NCBI RefSeq assembly: GCF_000333035.1
Contig: NZ_BANU01000018.1
Span: 30,690-94,689, forward strand
Length of the DNA stretch: 64,000 nucleotides
DNA from: Gordonia sihwensis NBRC 108236
Lineage (GTDB): Bacteria; Actinomycetota; Actinomycetes; Mycobacteriales; Mycobacteriaceae
Direction of reading: 5' to 3'
Shown here: piece after piece, positions 35,665 to 45,739 of the stretch
Layout: each line of letters begins with the position of its first letter
Position numbering within the stretch: the stretch's first letter is position 1
Notes under the pieces: generated by a model
What the model saw: the letters and a program-made list of their open reading frames with translations, nothing else
Database searches by the model: none
What the model was told of the DNA's origin: nothing
Translations under genes and position numbers: made by a program

Positions 35665-37674
35665 TCACACTTCGATGGGCGGATACAACTGCGTCATGGT
35701 GTACTGCCGGTTGCGTCTGGCCGCCCAGGAACTGATCGCGAGCGACACCACCGTCACCCCGGCCAGGACCGCCACGGACACCCACAGCCGGTGATCCATG
35801 CCGCCGCTGACGACCTGGCGGAGACCGGTGACGGCGTAGCCCATGGGGTCGTAGGGGTGGAACCATTGAGCCGGTGTCGCTGTGGTCTCAACCGGATAGA
35901 TGCCGCCCGACGCGACGATCTGCACCATCAGGAACGCCAGCGACACCACCCGGCCGACGGCCGCTCCCAGGACCGCGTTGAACATCTGGATCATCGCCAG
36001 GAAGGTGACCGACACCAAAAGCATGAAACCGACCATGCCCAGCGGATGGAAGGCGTCGAGTCCGACCGCGAAGTGCGCGACCACGAACATGACCACGACC
36101 TGCGCGACGGCGATCAGCACTGCCGGCCAGTACGACGCGAGGACCGATCGCAGACCGCCGAGGCCGCCGATCACCGGCCGCGACTGCAGCGGCTTCAGCA
36201 TCATCCAGATGATGATGGCGCCGATGAACATCGCCAACGACAGGAAGAAGGGCGCGAAGCCGGTGCCGAAGGTGGGCGCGCGATTCTCGGTGAACGTGCT
36301 CAGCGCGACCGGCTGCGACAGATTCGACGCGGTCTTGAGCCGCTGCTCGGTGCCGCCGAAGTTCGGGATCTGCTTCACCCCGTCGGCGAGCCCGCTCGAC
36401 AGTTCGTCGGCACCCGAGGACAGTTCGGTGGTGCCGTCGGCCAGTCGACCGGCCCCGGTCGCCAGGCGTTCACTGCCGTCGGTGAGCTGGATGAGTCCGC
36501 TGTGCAGTTGCGCCGCACCGGTTTTCAGCTGTCCGGCACCGTCACGCAGTTCGCCCACCTTGCTCGCCAGACCGCCGTTCTCGAGCATCGCCAAGGTGCT
36601 GCGCAACGGTGAGTTCGCGTCCCCGAGCTGGGCCGACAGGGCGTCGGACTGTTTCGCCAACCGATTCACGGTCGCGGTGGTCGACGGCGTCACACCCTGG
36701 GTTCGGAGGAAGTCCTGAACCGGCGCGAGCCCGTTCGCGAGGGCGCGCATGTTGGGGTCGGAACTGTTGCGGAGAGCGGTGGCGACCTGTGAGACGGCTT
36801 TCTCCGCCTGCGATTGTCCGGCACCGGCAGCGCTGATCAGGTCGAGCACGCCGGAGAGGTCCGACGACAGTTTCGCGGCGTCGTTCGCGTACGCAGAGGG
36901 CTTCACCCCCGACGACTGCACGCTGTTGAGCAATCCGAGCAGTGGTGTGGTGGCCGCGTCGATCCCGTTCGCGAGTTGTGCCGTCCCCGCGGCGAGTTCG
37001 GCGGAGCCGTCCCGGGCGGTGACCATGTTGGTCGCGAGTTCGCGTGATCCCGAGGCCAGTTCGTGTGCGCCGGAGTTCGCCGTGTGCAGTCCGTCGGCGA
37101 GTTGCGCCGATCCGTCCGCCGCCTTCTCGATGCCCTTGCCCGCCGTGGTGAGTCCGACCAGCACCTGGTCCACCGCCTGCTGGCCGACCTTGTCGTTGAT
37201 CGCCTGGGTCACCTGCGCCGCGGCGTTCTGCCCGATGATGCCCGCCAGGTAGTTGTTGGCGTCGTTGAAGGTGAACTCGATCTTCGCCTTGTGCGGATTC
37301 GGTGTGGTCGCCGACGTGATCGCCGACGTGAAATCGTGCGGGATGGTGATGGTGAAGTAGTAGTCTCCGTGGGCCAGGCCCGTGGCCGCCTCATCGGCGT
37401 TCACTTCGTGCAGGTCGAGCTGTCCGGAGGTCAGCAGCTGGTCTGCGACCTGATCGCCCGCGTTGATCTCGAACGCGCCCGATTTCACGCCCTGGTCCTC
37501 GTTCACCAGTGCCACCGGGACCTTCGAGACCTCGTCGAACGGATTCCAGAACACCCACAGGTACATCGCACCGTAGAGCAGCGGCATGAGGATGATCGTG
37601 ACGATGGCGATGCGCGGCATCGCCCCCTTCGAGTAGCGCTTCAGCTCGGTGCCCAGCGACATTCCCGCCAGCAT
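35665..37674 (-). CDS. YhgE/Pip-domain ABC-2-type membrane protein
   Basis: 669 residues. One N-terminal helix (about 20-42) is followed by the YhgE block PVALVNEDQGV. Then come ~330 residues of extracytoplasmic heptad-like repeats rich in the pattern (L/E)xxGxxxLxxG (for example GSERLATGAGRLADGTTELSSG). Five helices fill the last 230 residues (VIIWMMLKPL, AVLIAVAQVVVMF, GFMLLVSVTFLAMI and others). Such proteins are related to the ESX/phage-infection protein group; the substrate is unknown. TGATG overlaps the upstream ATPase-like gene, so they form one unit. Confidence 0.82.
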   Translation of the reverse strand: MLAGMSLGTELKRYSKGAMPRIAIVTIILMPLLYGAMYLWVFWNPFDEVSKVPVALVNEDQGVKSGAFEINAGDQVADQLLTSGQLDLHEVNADEAATGLAHGDYYFTITIPHDFTSAITSATTPNPHKAKIEFTFNDANNYLAGIIGQNAAAQVTQAINDKVGQQAVDQVLVGLTTAGKGIEKAADGSAQLADGLHTANSGAHELASGSRELATNMVTARDGSAELAAGTAQLANGIDAATTPLLGLLNSVQSSGVKPSAYANDAAKLSSDLSGVLDLISAAGAGQSQAEKAVSQVATALRNSSDPNMRALANGLAPVQDFLRTQGVTPSTTATVNRLAKQSDALSAQLGDANSPLRSTLAMLENGGLASKVGELRDGAGQLKTGAAQLHSGLIQLTDGSERLATGAGRLADGTTELSSGADELSSGLADGVKQIPNFGGTEQRLKTASNLSQPVALSTFTENRAPTFGTGFAPFFLSLAMFIGAIIIWMMLKPLQSRPVIGGLGGLRSVLASYWPAVLIAVAQVVVMFVVAHFAVGLDAFHPLGMVGFMLLVSVTFLAMIQMFNAVLGAAVGRVVSLAFLMVQIVASGGIYPVETTATPAQWFHPYDPMGYAVTGLRQVVSGGMDHRLWVSVAVLAGVTVVSLAISSWAARRNRQYTMTQLYPPIEV

Positions 37675-38399
37675 CAGATCTCCCCCTCGGAGTCGGCGCC
37701 TGCGGGCGCGTGGAAAGTCTCTCTCGGCAGCATCGACGGAACGTCGATCAACGCCCGGTACCCGAGTGCGGGATCGATGCGGTTCACCGTGGTCGTGACG
37801 ACCGTCTGTCCGGTTCCCAGCTCGGCCAGACGGGAGATCAGGATGCGCTGATCGTCGTCGCTGGACACCTGGTCGATGTTGCCGACCACCAGCAACGGGA
37901 GCCGCCGGGTGTTGGCCAGGGCGACGCGCAGCAGCAGGCCGTCGAGTTCGGAGAGCTCCTCGACGTATGCGGTGAGATCCGGCAACGGCAGGTCGCCGAA
38001 CACCGGACGGCAGATCCGCTCCAGATCCTGTTCGGTCGATCTCCGGATCAGCCGGTACCACGGCGCGTCCCACCGCATCTTCTCGGTCAGCAGGTCGACC
38101 ACTCGGACCGAGGCGTACACGTCGTCGAGGGCGGCGACCCCCGCGAGCGAGGCGACCTTGAAGATCGCTCGCGCGGACGTGCGGCCGAGCACGTCGAGCC
38201 GCCCGGTCTTGGCTTTCATCCGGCCGGCGATCGTCATCTGCAGCGCCGTGCGTCCGGGACCCGGCTCGGCGCGCAATACGGTGAGCCCGCCCATCGGGAT
38301 GTCGAGGTCGAGGGGACCGTACACCTGTCCCCACGGGCCCTTCTGGGCGATTCCGCGCGCGACGACGGCCATGGCGGCCGTCTCGGGGTAGTCAGTCAT
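37674..38399 (-). CDS. Degenerate ABC ATPase-like protein paired with the YhgE/Pip permease
   Basis: 241 residues with the outline of an ABC ATPase. The Walker A position reads AEPGPGRTAL, with Arg in place of the essential Lys. The signature region reads VEELSELDGLLLRVALANTRRLPLL instead of LSGGQ, and Walker B LLVVGNIDQ lacks the Asp-Glu pair. It probably binds nucleotide weakly or not at all, so a structural or regulatory role is likely. The ATG at 38399 is chosen (MTDYPETAAM); codons upstream lie in the promoter of the divergent HNH gene. Confidence 0.75.
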   Translation of the reverse strand: MTDYPETAAMAVVARGIAQKGPWGQVYGPLDLDIPMGGLTVLRAEPGPGRTALQMTIAGRMKAKTGRLDVLGRTSARAIFKVASLAGVAALDDVYASVRVVDLLTEKMRWDAPWYRLIRRSTEQDLERICRPVFGDLPLPDLTAYVEELSELDGLLLRVALANTRRLPLLVVGNIDQVSSDDDQRILISRLAELGTGQTVVTTTVNRIDPALGYRALIDVPSMLPRETFHAPAGADSEGEI

Positions 38400-38554
38400 G
38401 AACCAGGAGCGTAGTCGGATGGCAGCACTTCGCAGGTCTCCACACTCACGCGAGTGTGCAAACACACGTTATCAGATGGTGCTGTGGCGAGGGCCACGCG
38501 ATGCAGTGGTCCGTGCATACGCAGGTCAGGCCGTTTTGTCGTAGGGCCGGGATA

Positions 38555-40097
38555 GTGTTCACCCATACCGACGATCACACAGTCGTCGAGCACCACGGGG
38601 AGGCGGTGAGCAGGATGGATGCACAGTCGTCGCTGGTGTTGCCGGAGGACCCGGCCGCGCTAGCCGCGGTCATCGAAGCCGCTACGACCCGGCTCGCCGC
38701 CGCTCGCTTCGCCGCCGTGACTGAACGCGAGTTGCTGGAGACCGCCGAAGCCCTCGAGCACGTGCATCGCCGGCTGGACGGGGTAGACGCGGCCCTGCTG
38801 GTGGAAGTCTCCGACCGCGGCGCCTACCGCAAAGACGGCTTCCTGTCACTGCATCAATACCTGTCGTCGGGGCTTCACCTCGGCGACGGTGAAGCCCGTC
38901 GTCGGCGGACCTCTGTCGCGGCGATCGGCCGATTCACCGGCATGCAAGGCCAAACTCTCACGCCGGCGTGTCCGGCCACGGCCGAGGCGGTCAATGCCGG
39001 AGCCATCGGTACCGCGCATGTGCTGGAGATCGACGCGATCATGGACAAGATCCCCGCCGCCGTCGACACTCAGACCCGCAAACTCGCCGAAGTCCAGTTG
39101 GCTTCGGTGGCCCGGGAGCTGACCCCGGAAGGAGTCCGCACCGCCGGACACCGACTCCTGGCCCATCTCGACCCGGACGGGTCACTCACTGACGAGCGGG
39201 ACCGCAAACGCCGGCGGAAGTTCGCGCTCATGCCGCAGGACCGGCAGCTGATGAGCAAAGTCACCGCCTCCCTGACCCCGGCTCTGCGGGCCAAGTTGGA
39301 GGTAACGCTCGAGTCTTGGGCCGCGCCCGGCATGAACAACCCCGCCGACCCCGACTCCCCATGCGGCGCACGCGAGGCAGCCGACCCAGCAGCGCTCGCC
39401 GCGGCCGCCGAGCGCGATGATCGCACCGCCGGGCAACGCGGCCACGACGCGCTCGTCGCCCTGCTGGATGCTGAGCGGGCGTTCACCGCCGCAGGCACCA
39501 CCGGCGGTGGGCGGCTGTCGTCGCAGCTGGTCATCACCGTCACCGACAAAGAACTCCGCGAACACGCCGGAATCGCACTCACCGCGACCGGAACAAGGTT
39601 GCCGGTGGCCGAGCTGGTCGAGGCGGCATCCGGCGCGACGCCGCATCTGGCGGTGTTCTCCCCGCCAGGGTCAGCCGCTCTACCTGGGTCGGGGACGGCG
39701 CCTCGCCTCGAAGGCTCAACGTCTGATGCTGTTCGCCCGCGACCGCGGCTGCACCGCACCCGGCTGCACGGCGCCGTTCGCGCGAACAGAAGCCCATCAT
39801 TTCCCGGATTCCGCCGACGGCGGCCCGACGAACATCGATCACCTCGGCGCCGCGTGCGGACGGCATAATCGGTCGGTCGGCAAGATGCTCGGCGACTGGG
39901 AGACCATGATCCTGAACGACGGCCCGCACGCCGGACGCGTCGCCTGGCGTCCGATCACGACTGGCCACGGGCGGAAAGCGTGGCGGGTCAACCACATTCA
40001 CCACGCGGAGCTGCTCCCCGATCAGGGTCCACACGCCCCGCCCGGACCGGAGGACTCCCGCATCGAGGGCTACCTGGCCCGCCTCACCGCCGCCTGA
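38555..40097 (+). pseudogene. DUF222/13E12-type HNH endonuclease, frameshifted
   Basis: The first part has the DUF222 repeat-family body (RLAAARFAAVTERELLETAEALEHVHRRLDGVD, GGRLSSQLVITVTDKELREH) up to TPHLAVFS. The nuclease domain (LASKAQRLMLFARDRGCTAPGCTAPF, AHHFPDSADGGPTNIDHL) continues in another frame. Reading TTC TCC CGC CAG GGT CAG CCG CTC TAC instead of the present CCCC run near 39659 restores the family sequence, so one extra C is the likely cause. Such genes are multicopy in actinobacteria. The start is uncertain (GTG 38555 or ATG 38615). A sequencing error cannot be excluded. Confidence 0.8.
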
Positions 40098-40132
40098 CGC
40101 TACTGCCCCGCCGACGTCGTGACGGGGACAGC

Positions 40133-41002
40133 TCACTCGAACAGATCGAGCAGCGAGGTCTCGCTCTCGGACCCCACCACACCGAGCGGCTTCGCCGAGC
40201 TGTCGTCGAGGATCTCCTCGAGATGATCCTTCACGTCCTCCGGAGTGATCTCCGTGTTCGTGTAGCCGTCGTTCATCGCGAGCGAGAAGCGCTGGATCAG
40301 TCCGCCCTGCGCAAGGATCGTCTCTCCGCTGATGCTGCACTCCTCGTACGCGAGGTAGGCGACTATCGGCGACACCATCGCTGTCGTGTAGTTGGCTTTG
40401 AGGTTCTCTTTCAGCGCATCCGGCAGATCCGCCTCGGACGCCATCCGGGTGTACGCGGTCGGGGCGATCGCGTTGACGCGGACTCCGGACTTGAGCGCCG
40501 CGATCGACACCGTCCGGGTGAAGACGTACACGGCCCCCTTCGACGCCACGTAGGCGCTCTCGCCCTCCCAGCCCGACAGCGTCGGCGAGCAGGTGTTGAC
40601 CACCCGACCGCTGTTCGCCACCAGGTGCGGCCATGCCGCCGCGGTGACGGCGACGGTTCCGAGGAAGTTGATCTCCATGTGCCGCCTGATCGAGTCGACC
40701 GCCGTGGGGCCGAACGGGGACGGGCTGTCCACGCCTGCGTTGTTCACCACGATGTCGAGCCGCCCGAAGGCGTCGACCGCCGCGTTCACGACCGCCTCCG
40801 CGTCCTTGGTGATGTCGCCCGTCGCCACTGCCGCGCGTCCGCCCGCCGCGGTGATCGCGGAGACGGCCTCCTGCGCCGCAGCCGAATCGAGGTCGTTGAT
40901 CACCACAGCGGCTCCCCGCTCGGCGAGCAGTTCTGCGTGCGACCGTCCGAGGCCGCGACCGGCACCCGTGATCAGTGCGACTTTGCCGTCGAATCTCAGC
41001 AT
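40133..41002 (-). CDS. Short-chain dehydrogenase, HSD17B4/MFE-2-like
   Basis: 289 residues. Cofactor motif TGAGRGLGRSHAELLAERGA at 13-32, NNAGVDSP, and the catalytic Ser/Tyr/Lys in CSPTLSGWEGESAYVASKG. The TGAGRGLG start and the extended C-terminus (ITPEDVKDHLEEILDD) fit (3R)-hydroxyacyl-CoA dehydrogenases of the MFE-2 type. GGGAGG precedes the ATG. A palindrome 100 bp upstream (41101) may regulate it. Confidence 0.85.
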   Translation of the reverse strand: MLRFDGKVALITGAGRGLGRSHAELLAERGAAVVINDLDSAAAQEAVSAITAAGGRAAVATGDITKDAEAVVNAAVDAFGRLDIVVNNAGVDSPSPFGPTAVDSIRRHMEINFLGTVAVTAAAWPHLVANSGRVVNTCSPTLSGWEGESAYVASKGAVYVFTRTVSIAALKSGVRVNAIAPTAYTRMASEADLPDALKENLKANYTTAMVSPIVAYLAYEECSISGETILAQGGLIQRFSLAMNDGYTNTEITPEDVKDHLEEILDDSSAKPLGVVGSESETSLLDLFE

Positions 41003-41100
41003 TGGTAATCCTCCCAATCGGATGAGATCTTCGCCGGAACGCCGCTGGTCGTGCGTCCGCGCATACGGCACCATTCTTCAAGAGACCGACCGCACCGGAT

Positions 41101-41118
41101 TGTCCAAGAAATTGGACA
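41101..41118. promoter_or_regulatory. Palindrome TGTCCAA-GAAA-TTGGACA
   Basis: A perfect 7-bp inverted repeat with a 4-nt spacer, 100 bp upstream of the SDR start. A copy matching 14 of 18 positions lies upstream of the SnoaL-like gene at 57789, hinting at one shared regulator. Confidence 0.5.
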
Positions 41119-41404
41119 CTTCTCGGACACTCGAAGCCCGGCCGGTCGGCTCACCTCGAGTTCGACAGACCTCGGAAGACCTTCATCGTGTCGCCGGCCG
41201 GCGCCTGCGCGGTCACCGCGTAGAACACCAGGACGATCTGTCTCCACGCGCCAGCTGATTCCTGACCCGACGTTCGCTGCGACGGCACCGCCCCAGCCAA
41301 TCGGCCGTCAGTAGAGTCGAAGCGAGACGACGTCAAGCTGCTGAGTCGTCCGAGCACCGCCGCAGCCCCCGGCGGAGGTGGAGAATAGAGGAGAGGATGT
41401 CGAG
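41119..41404. other. Intergenic region without a supported gene
   Basis: Together with the SDR promoter this makes a 402-bp gap between the SDR start and the stress protein start. Short open frames on both strands show no recognisable domain. The last 30 bp contain the GAGAGGA ribosome site of the stress protein. Confidence 0.5.
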
Positions 41405-42295
41405 ATGTCGTCAGCCGATGCCCCCGTCGTAGTCGCCGTCGACGGTTCCGTCGAGGCCCTGAACGCCGCACGTTGGGCCGCACTGGCCGCCGCTCGCCTG
41501 CACCGCGACCTGCACATCGTCAGTGCCGTCCACCCGTTCAGCCCACAGTTCAGCTTCGCCGGCCTCTCCGCGGAAGACGCCGCCATCCGTGCCGCCCGGG
41601 CATTCGCCGAGACCGCGACGCAGACCGCGACCGACCTCGCGGCGGAGGTCGCGCCTGACGTCACCGCTCATCGGCACATCGTCGAGGGCAGGGCCGCGCT
41701 GGTCCTGCGCGATGCTTCGACGCGGGCGCACCTGCTGGTCGTCGGACGCCGCGGCCTCGGCGGAGTCCAAGGGCTGCTGATGGGCTCGGTGAGCACCGAC
41801 ATCACCGCGCACGCGAACTGCCCGGTGGTCGTCGTGCCCGGCAGGGACGACGCGGTGGACGACCGCCCCGGCACCGGGCCCGTCGTGGTCGGCGTCGACG
41901 ACTCCCCACTGTCGGAGGCGGTCATCGCGCACGGTTTCGATCAAGCCGCGTCGCTGGGCACCTCGCTGACCGCAGTGCATGCCTACGGCGGACTGACCGG
42001 CGAGGAGTTCTACGACGACCCCAGCGTCTTGGAGCGCGCCCGTACGGAAGCCGACGAGACGCTGGCAGAGCATCTGGCCGCCTACGCCGACGATTTCCCC
42101 GGCGTCGAGACCACCACCGTGATCACCGCCGGCACCCCCGCCGATGAGATCAACCGGATTGCAGCGGATGCTCAGCTGGTGGTGATCGGCAGCCGCGGTC
42201 ACGGAGGCTTCCGCGGTCTCCTCCTCGGCTCGACGAGTCAGGCGGTCCTGCAGGTGGCGGGATGCCCGGTGATGGTCGTTCACGAAGACCGCTGA
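41405..42295 (+). CDS. Tandem universal stress protein
   Basis: 296 residues made of two UspA domains. Each ends with the ATP-binding pattern G-x2-G-x9-GS: GRRGLGGVQGLLMGSVS near residue 115 and GSRGHGGFRGLLLGSTS near 260. The starts VVVAVDGSVEALNAARWA and VVVGVDDSPLSEAVIAHG supply the conserved Asp. Tandem Usps of this length are typical of mycobacteria and relatives, where many respond to hypoxia; regulation here is not visible. ATG at 41405 with AGGAGAGGA upstream. Confidence 0.9.
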   Translation: MSSADAPVVVAVDGSVEALNAARWAALAAARLHRDLHIVSAVHPFSPQFSFAGLSAEDAAIRAARAFAETATQTATDLAAEVAPDVTAHRHIVEGRAALVLRDASTRAHLLVVGRRGLGGVQGLLMGSVSTDITAHANCPVVVVPGRDDAVDDRPGTGPVVVGVDDSPLSEAVIAHGFDQAASLGTSLTAVHAYGGLTGEEFYDDPSVLERARTEADETLAEHLAAYADDFPGVETTTVITAGTPADEINRIAADAQLVVIGSRGHGGFRGLLLGSTSQAVLQVAGCPVMVVHEDR

Positions 42296-42319
42296 CCGCA
42301 CACTGATCTCGGGCCAGGG

Positions 42320-43537
42320 CTACGCGATGACGCCGTCCTCCCTCAGACGGGCGAGTGCGGGCGCGTCGAGACCGAGGACCTCGGAGAGGACCGCGTCGGT
42401 GTCGTGTCCGAGGTCGGTCGCCGGCGCGGTGCCCGAGTACTCGGAGTCCCAGCGGGCCGGGGCGTTCGCCGAGATGACCTCACCGATCCCCGGCTGGTCG
42501 ATCGCCGTGAGGACCGGCTCGGCCGAGGGGTCCTCGGCGAATTCGGCGGCGACGTCGGCGGTGGTCTTGTACGGGCCCCACAGGACGCCGGCGGCCGAGA
42601 GGCCGGCGTGCACCTGCTCGGTGGTGTGCGCCGCGAACCACGGCCGCAGGACGGCTTCGATCAGCTCACGATGGGCGTAGCGGCCCTCGTCGGTGTTGAA
42701 GTCGGCGCCGAGCGACTTCTCCAGGGCGGCCAGCACTTCGGTGGTGCCGGTCGCCGCCCCGATGGCGCTCCACTGGCGCGGGGTGAGCGCGACGATCATC
42801 ACCCGGTCGCCTTCGGACGAGGCGAAGTCGGTGCCGAAACTGCCGTACAGGTGATTGCCGTGGCGGGCGCGCGGGCCGCGCTCGGCCGCTTCGGAGAACC
42901 AGCCGAGGTTGGCGACCGCCGCCATCGCGACATCCGAGAGTGCGATCTGCACGTGCGCGCCCTGACCGGTGCGGTCACGACGGCGCAGCGAGGCGAGTAC
43001 CGCGGTCACCACTTCCTGCCCGCACAGCAGATCCCACGCGGGAAGGATGTGGTTGACCGGCCGATCGGTGTCGGCCGGACCGGTCAGTGAGGCCACGCCC
43101 GAACCGCCGTTGACCGTGTAATCGACCGCGGCCGAGCCGTCGGCCCGGCCCTCCACCCGCACCGCGATCACGTCGGCGCGACGCGCGGCGAGCGCCTCGT
43201 ACGAGAACCAGCTGCGTCCGACGGCGTTGTCGACGACGATGCCCGCGTCCGGACCGGGGGCCGTGGCGAGCGCCAGGAGCAGGTCCCGGCCCGCATCGGC
43301 GCGCAGGTTCAGTGAGACCGATTTCTTGCCGCGGTTGAGCGAGTTCCAGTACAGGCTCTCGTCCGACCGCACCGACAGCGGCCAGCGCTTGAAGTCCGCG
43401 TTTCCGCCGATCGGATCGACGCGGATCACCTCGGCGCCGAGCTGCGCCAGTGCCATGCCGGCGCTGGGGCCGGCGACGAAGCTCGCGAATTCGACGACTC
43501 GAATACCGTCGAGCGGACGTGCGAGAGCGGTGCTCAT
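42320..43537 (-). CDS. CaiB/BaiF family CoA-transferase 1
   Basis: 405 residues of the class III CoA-transferase fold. N-terminal LDGIRVVEFASFVAGPSAGMALAQLGAEVIRVDP; the candidate catalytic Asp139 lies in AAVDYTVNGGSGVASLTG; C-terminal block DTDAVLSEVLGLDAPALARLREDGVIA. It moves CoA between a carboxylic acid and an acyl-CoA, or racemises 2-methylacyl-CoA. It is the third gene of a minus-strand operon; ATGA overlaps the preceding CoA-transferase gene. Confidence 0.88.
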   Translation of the reverse strand: MSTALARPLDGIRVVEFASFVAGPSAGMALAQLGAEVIRVDPIGGNADFKRWPLSVRSDESLYWNSLNRGKKSVSLNLRADAGRDLLLALATAPGPDAGIVVDNAVGRSWFSYEALAARRADVIAVRVEGRADGSAAVDYTVNGGSGVASLTGPADTDRPVNHILPAWDLLCGQEVVTAVLASLRRRDRTGQGAHVQIALSDVAMAAVANLGWFSEAAERGPRARHGNHLYGSFGTDFASSEGDRVMIVALTPRQWSAIGAATGTTEVLAALEKSLGADFNTDEGRYAHRELIEAVLRPWFAAHTTEQVHAGLSAAGVLWGPYKTTADVAAEFAEDPSAEPVLTAIDQPGIGEVISANAPARWDSEYSGTAPATDLGHDTDAVLSEVLGLDAPALARLREDGVIA

Positions 43538-44721
43538 GCTTCCTCCCCAGAAGTGGTCGCGGACGCGGCGGCCTGGCTGAACTCGCCGCGGACGGCGTCG
43601 GTGTGCTCGCCGAGCGCGGGCACCGACCCGGACAGTCGCGGCCAGGAGCGGGCGGCGGCCGGCGGCAGCAGCGCCGGAACCTCGCCGCCCGGCGTCCCGA
43701 TGGTGCGCCAGCGTCCGCGTTCGGACAATTGGGGATGCTTCGCCAGATCGCCGACGGTGTTGAACCGCGCGTTGCCGATGCCTGCGGCATCGCCCGCGGC
43801 GGCGATCTCGTCCAGCGTGTGCTCCCGCGTCCACGCGGCCACGGCCTCGTCGAGCTCGGCCCGGTGCACCACGCGGTCGTCGTTGTGCGCGTAGGTCTCG
43901 TTCGCCGCCAGATCCGGCCGATCGATCATCTCGCACAGCCGCTGCCATTCGCGATCACTCGTGGTGCCGAGCACCGCGGTCTGACCGTCGGAGGTGGGGT
44001 ACGCGCCGTAGGGCGCGATCATCGGCGATCCCATGCCGACCGGGATCGGTTCGACGCCGGTGTGGATCACCTGATTGAGCGCGAATCCCATGAACTCCGA
44101 GACCACGTCCAGCATCGAGACCTCGATGACCGCCCCGGCGCCGGTGCGGTCGCGATCGTAGAGCGCCGCCAGGACCGTCGAGTAGACGTACACCGCGGTG
44201 CCGATGTCGGCGATCGGGATGCCGGGCTTGGCCGGGGCGCCTTCGGTGCCGGTGATGGCGCACGATCCGGTCTCCGCCTGGATCAGCAGATCGTAGGCGC
44301 GTTTGTGATCGGCGGGACCGCCCTTGCCGTAACCGGAGACGTCGGCGATGATGAGCCGCGGAAACCGCTCCGCGAGACTGTCGATGCCCAGGCCGAGCCG
44401 GTCGAGGGCCCCCGGCGCCATGTTGCTGACGAGCACGTCCGCCCGGCCCAGCATGGCGACGAGGATCTCCACGTCGGCGGGATCCTTGAGGTTGAGCGCC
44501 GCCGACTCCTTGCCGTAGTTCAGCCAGGTGAAGTGCGCCGAGGTGCCCTTGACGACGCTGTCGTAGTGCCGGGTGCTGTCGCCGTAGCCGGGGTTCTCGA
44601 CCTTGATGACGCGCGCGCCCAGGTCGGCCAGGTGACGGGTGGCGAGCGGCGCGGAGATGGCCTGCTCCATCGTCACCACGGTGATCCCGGCGAGCGGCCC
44701 CTCCGAGCGAGTCGCGGTCAT
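43534..44721 (-). CDS. CaiB/BaiF family CoA-transferase 2
   Basis: 395 residues. N-terminal [35 protein letters not shown], catalytic Asp144 in [13 protein letters not shown], and [20 protein letters not shown] as in formyl-CoA/succinyl-CoA-type transferases. It is intact and overlaps both neighbours by 4 bp. Two unlike CoA-transferases side by side suggest a heteromer or two different acids. A mesaconate- or itaconate-type CoA transfer would fit the CitE-like lyase across the divergent promoter (inference). Confidence 0.9.
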   Translation of the reverse strand: MTATRSEGPLAGITVVTMEQAISAPLATRHLADLGARVIKVENPGYGDSTRHYDSVVKGTSAHFTWLNYGKESAALNLKDPADVEILVAMLGRADVLVSNMAPGALDRLGLGIDSLAERFPRLIIADVSGYGKGGPADHKRAYDLLIQAETGSCAITGTEGAPAKPGIPIADIGTAVYVYSTVLAALYDRDRTGAGAVIEVSMLDVVSEFMGFALNQVIHTGVEPIPVGMGSPMIAPYGAYPTSDGQTAVLGTTSDREWQRLCEMIDRPDLAANETYAHNDDRVVHRAELDEAVAAWTREHTLDEIAAAGDAAGIGNARFNTVGDLAKHPQLSERGRWRTIGTPGGEVPALLPPAAARSWPRLSGSVPALGEHTDAVRGEFSQAAASATTSGEEA

Positions 44722-45548
44722 CGACGCTCCACCTTGCCGGTGAACAGCGGACCGGGGGCGTTGAAGTCGGGATCGCGCTTGGCGCGGTGCGATGCCACGC
44801 CCTCCTGCACGTCGGGTCCGCCGAATCCGTAGAACTCGTAGCCGAGCGAAGCGTCGAAGATCGCCCAGTTCTGTCGATACCAGTTGTTCAGCGCGTGCTT
44901 GCTGAACTGGATCGACGATGCCGAGCCGCCGGCCAGCCGCTCGGCGATCTCCATCGCCTTGTCCTGCACCTGGTCGTCGTCGACGCACAGCGAGACCATG
45001 CCGAGTCGCTCGGCCTCCTCGCCCGTCATCACCTCGTTGAGGAGCAGGTGGTACTTGGCCTTCGGCATGCCCGCGAATAGCGGCCAGGTGATCGCCGCGT
45101 GGTCGCCCGCAGCGACCCCGAGGCGGACGTGACCGTCGATGATCTTGGCTCGACGGCCCGCCACCGAGATGTCCGACAGCATGGCGGTCACGAGGCCGGC
45201 GCCGACCGCGGGACCGTTGATCGCCGAGACCAACGGTTGCGGCAGGTCGATGAGATTGCGGACGAGGTCGCGGGCTTCGCGGAGCACGCGGGTGCGGTCG
45301 TGCCAGTCGCCGACCATGTCCTCGACGAGGTCGAAGCTGCCGCCGGCGGAGAAGACCCGGTCGCCCTCGCCGCGGATCAGCACGGCCTTGACCGACTCGT
45401 CGCGGGCGATACGCGTCCAGATGTCGGCGAGGTCGCTGTGCCGCTGCGGGCCGACCGCGTGCATGTCCGGCCCGTCGAGCACGATGCGGAGCACGCCCTC
45501 CGACGGGCGGTCGATGGTCAGGGATTCGAAATCGTCATACGTCTGCAT
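44718..45548 (-). CDS. Crotonase-fold protein lacking the usual hydratase glutamates
   Basis: 276 residues. The oxyanion-hole segments are recognisable ([14 protein letters not shown] and [18 protein letters not shown]). The first catalytic Glu of enoyl-CoA hydratases (GxGxE) reads GAGLV, and the second region reads [14 protein letters not shown], without Glu. A plain enoyl-CoA hydratase activity is therefore doubtful; another crotonase reaction (isomerase, thioesterase, C-C lyase) is possible. First gene of a three-gene operon with both CoA-transferases, divergent from an acyl-CoA dehydrogenase. Confidence 0.85.
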   Translation of the reverse strand: MQTYDDFESLTIDRPSEGVLRIVLDGPDMHAVGPQRHSDLADIWTRIARDESVKAVLIRGEGDRVFSAGGSFDLVEDMVGDWHDRTRVLREARDLVRNLIDLPQPLVSAINGPAVGAGLVTAMLSDISVAGRRAKIIDGHVRLGVAAGDHAAITWPLFAGMPKAKYHLLLNEVMTGEEAERLGMVSLCVDDDQVQDKAMEIAERLAGGSASSIQFSKHALNNWYRQNWAIFDASLGYEFYGFGGPDVQEGVASHRAKRDPDFNAPGPLFTGKVERR

Positions 45549-45686
45549 GGGCCGACGACCTTCCAGCTATAGGTGAGGGGTCCGGGAACTGCGCTCGGAG
45601 CCATGATTATGGATTATGCATTATGCGTTGACGCGGGACCATCGAGCGGCGACTGCGCCGCGTCGGCCCTACCACTCAGATCATCA

Positions 45687-45698
45687 ATAATATATTAT
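45687..45698. promoter_or_regulatory. ATAATATATTAT operator-like palindrome
   Basis: A perfect 12-bp palindrome in the divergent promoter between the crotonase (45548) and acyl-CoA dehydrogenase (45740) starts. The flank TATTATGC recurs nearby (GGATTATGCATTATGCG at 45611-45627). The same core forms the centre of the 34-bp palindrome at 52601. Candidate site for the local GntR regulator. Confidence 0.6.
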
Positions 45699-45739
45699 GC
45701 GTAGGTGGCAGTCGCCACGAACGAGCGCGAGGAGATTTC

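Noticed and set aside
41151..41483. Possible gene on the minus strand upstream of the stress protein
   Set aside because: Overlaps the stress protein start and its translation matches nothing recognisable.
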